Below, one piece after another: positions 62,308-64,000 of a stretch of 64,000 bases of DNA. Every line of letters starts with the position of its first letter. Within the stretch, counting starts at the first letter, position 1. Under the pieces are notes generated by a model. The model searched no databases, was not told the origin of the DNA, and saw only the letters and a list, made by a program, of their open reading frames with translations. A program made the translations under genes and the position numbers. Origin of the DNA: Afipia sp. GAS231 (GTDB lineage: Bacteria; Pseudomonadota; Alphaproteobacteria; Rhizobiales; Xanthobacteraceae); contig NZ_LT629703.1 in assembly GCF_900103365.1 (NCBI RefSeq), positions 2,666,001 to 2,730,000 on the forward strand. Direction: 5' to 3'.

Positions 62308-63102
62308 ATGCTGCATTCAGCCCTTATCAACGTCATGGTGAAAGCCGCGCGCAACGCCGGCCGTGGCCTGAAGCGCGACCTCGGCGAGATCGAGCATCTG
62401 CAGGTGTCGCTGAAGGGGCCGGCGAACTTCGTCAGCCTCGCCGACAAGCGCGCTGAGGAAGTGCTCTACAAGGATCTCGCCAAGGCGCGGCCGGGCTACG
62501 GCTTCATCGGCGAGGAAGGCGGCAGCCGCGAAGGCGCCGACAAGAGCCATACCTGGATCGTCGATCCCCTGGACGGCACCACCAATTTCCTGCACGGCAT
62601 TCCGCAATTCGCGATCTCGATCGGCCTGCAGCGCGAAGGCGTCATCATTGCCGGCGTGATCTACAATCCCGCCAACGACGAGCTCTACATCGCCGAACGC
62701 GGCAAGGGCGCGTTCCTCAACGACCAGCGGCTGCGCGTCGCCGGACGCCGCCAGCTCAATGAATGCGTGATCGCCTGCGGCCTGCCGCATATCGGCCGCG
62801 GCGACCATGAACTGGCGCTCCGGGAGATGGCCGCCCTTCAAAGCAAAGTGGCCGGCTTCCGCCGCTTCGGCGCCGCCTCGCTCGATATGGCCTTCGTCGC
62901 CGCCGGCCGCCTCGACGGCTACTGGGAACGCAACCTGCAGCCCTGGGACATGGCCGCCGGCCAGATCATGGTCCGCGAAGCCGGCGGCACCGTCAGTTGC
63001 GTCGACGGCGCCAGCGACCCGCTCAAGACCGGCCACGTGATCTGCGGCAACGAGCACGTTCACGGCGAGTTGGTGAAGATCATCAAGGGGCTGGGAAAAT
63101 AG
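62308..63102 (+). CDS. suhB: inositol monophosphatase family protein SuhB
   Basis: A 264-residue Mg-dependent phosphatase; in E. coli SuhB also binds RNA polymerase. Metal-site motifs: GFIGEEGGSREGADKSHTWI (Glu), VDPLDGTTNFLHGIPQFAIS and the C-terminal QPWDMAAGQIMVREAGGTVS. Starts MLHSALINVMVKAARNAGRG. It is the last clear gene of the long plus-strand run. Substrate may be myo-inositol phosphate or another sugar phosphate. Confidence 0.96.
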   Translation: MLHSALINVMVKAARNAGRGLKRDLGEIEHLQVSLKGPANFVSLADKRAEEVLYKDLAKARPGYGFIGEEGGSREGADKSHTWIVDPLDGTTNFLHGIPQFAISIGLQREGVIIAGVIYNPANDELYIAERGKGAFLNDQRLRVAGRRQLNECVIACGLPHIGRGDHELALREMAALQSKVAGFRRFGAASLDMAFVAAGRLDGYWERNLQPWDMAAGQIMVREAGGTVSCVDGASDPLKTGHVICGNEHVHGELVKIIKGLGK

Positions 63103-63866
63103 GGCGACGGTTCCAAGCCACGCATCGTCGCTTCATCCGCGATCGGGTGATGGAGCCTTCCGGAGACGGCGGAAGGACTCGGAGAAGCCTCGGCACTCCC
63201 AGCCAAAATATTGAAAACAACCCCATGCACAGTAGCCGGCACACTTCGAACGCCAAGTGGACATTGACACGTCGGGCAAATCAGTGAGACAATACGATCA
63301 TCCACCCAACGAAGCGATTGTGACGAGTGGTGCGGGGACCATAACTCCCCGGCAGGTCGCTTCATGGTGCTCCCGAACGCAGGACCCAGATGATGCCATC
63401 GGGCACGCGACCGTCGTCTGCTCGCCGCACGGCTTGTTCGGCGACATCCCGTTGAGGGCGGTTCGCTGGATTCGGAGCGCATGAATCGGGCTCCAGTCTC
63501 GAAGCTGAATGACGTGGGGGCGAGCGTCGTCTCCGCACCGGCCTCTAGCGAAGCCGCCAAGCTCTGAATTTGCTTCCGCTTTCGGGGCAGAGCCGACATC
63601 GCCGGACTTGCGGCTGGGTCGCCTCTGTAGCGATTGACCCAACTCGGACATCGAGCGAAATTATTTTACTCGGGCTCGCCTGCGCCTTTCGAAAAATCCG
63701 TCGAGAATTGGCGTCGCAAAAGTGCAGCTCCACAGCGATTGCGCGATGTACGTTTGCGGGGCGATGAATGCGAATAGGGTCGCTAGAACAAAGACGATAG
63801 TCGTGAAGGCCATTTTCCGGCGAGACCGCGACCGGTTCGCAACAGGCCACCTTTGACGCCAAGGGC
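63103..63866. other. repeat-derived non-coding region
   Basis: No confident gene. It includes GCTTCCGCTTTCGGGGCAGA and GCCGACATCGCCGGACTTGC (63569-63610), matching from memory a dispersed Bradyrhizobium repeat that often gives spurious frames. Base composition drops towards 63650-63780. Frames on both strands are short and Arg/Ser-rich. Confidence 0.5.
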
Positions 63867-64000
63867 ATGATGACCGATCCGTTCATGGCCGGCCAAGGTG
63901 ATGCCGTCTCGTCGCCGAGCGGCGCGCCGGGATTTGCCGAAGAAAACGGCAGCGTCGGCGCTTACGGCTCCAGCGACAAGTCCCTCTCAAAGAGCGAACG
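63867..64000 (+). CDS. possible partial gene at the right edge
   Basis: From the tandem ATGs at 63867 the frame stays open to the window end with a protein-like composition: MMTDPFMAGQGDAVSSPSGA, PGFAEENGSVGAYGSSDKSL, SKSE. The frame is also open upstream to 63805 without a start codon (ETATGSQQATFDAKG), so it could be a gene start or the end of a truncated gene. No family recognised. Confidence 0.35.
   Translation, partial: MMTDPFMAGQGDAVSSPSGAPGFAEENGSVGAYGSSDKSLSKSE

Noticed and set aside
63298..63886. Minus-strand frames of 113-117 codons near the right edge
   Set aside because: They contain a stretch (SELGQSLQRRPSRKSGDVGS) typical of false frames from a dispersed repeat.

Overview
The window looks like chromosomal DNA of a Bradyrhizobium-type alphaproteobacterium (Bradyrhizobiaceae; Bradyrhizobium or Rhodopseudomonas-like). 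The reasons are high GC throughout, the alphaproteobacterial blocks tolQ-tolR-tolA, yebC-ruvC-ruvA-ruvB-(phosphoesterase)-ybgC and DUF4164-zapA-6S RNA-formyl-THF cyclo-ligase, a Calvin-type tkt-gap-pgk-fba run, and several short dispersed palindromic repeats that I recognise from that family. Genus is an inference; no rRNA or tRNA gene was found.

Layout. 1-1830 (minus): tolQ, tolR and the start of tolA. 1831-4132: dispersed repeats and an IS110-family insertion sequence. 4133-5494 (plus): two coupled membrane proteins (DUF817, DUF2809). 5527-10147 (minus): an operon-like run of a lipoyl-like domain protein, an aspartate:alanine antiporter, an aspartate 4-decarboxylase and a serine-acetyltransferase-like protein; the first and last have lost key residues. 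10680-11993 (minus): a TetR regulator and a DUF2852 membrane protein, each with a matching palindromic operator candidate. 12086-17408: DGPF/YCII proteins (one frameshifted), two small secreted paralogs ending in CRxC around a RidA gene, a serine hydrolase, a SnoaL-like protein, a GST and a divergent HxlR regulator. 17625-21795: small proteins, an SDR, and cobC-like/cobS/cobT for late cobalamin assembly. 21902-25269 (minus): a DGPF protein, an ECF42-type sigma factor and DoxX, SRPBCC and VOC genes, which look like one regulatory locus. 25399-33998: mixed accessory genes (hydroxypyruvate reductase, Bug-type binding protein, DHFR-like protein, a TetR/GST divergent pair, small secreted proteins) separated by repeat-rich sequence.

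34160-38914 (minus) holds ybgC, a Tat-exported phosphoesterase, ruvB, ruvA, ruvC and yebC. 39119-42333 (plus): two soluble chemoreceptors sharing an unusual C-terminal domain; the second is frameshifted in a G5 run. 42658-44493: a Crp/Fnr regulator, a structured non-coding stretch that could encode small RNAs, and a DUF6894 protein. 44701-48710 (plus): a three-gene periplasmic molybdenum hydroxylase with its 2Fe-2S subunit and triheme cytochrome. 48723-53167 (minus): a cyclase/TPR protein, a YmdB-like phosphodiesterase, formyl-THF cyclo-ligase, 6S RNA, zapA and a DUF4164 protein. 53552-63102 (plus): central carbon genes (transketolase, GAPDH, PGK, class II and class I aldolases), a degenerate ThiE-like protein, a Sel1-repeat protein and a SuhB-type phosphatase. 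63103-64000 is mostly repeat-derived and non-coding.

The points most worth following are the aspartate/alanine operon with two catalytically degenerate partners, the tandem 22-bp palindromes before transketolase, the paired TetR operators, the secreted CRxC paralogs with duplicated upstream elements, the candidate small RNAs at 43.5-43.75 kb, and the 32-kb separation of ybgC from tolQ.
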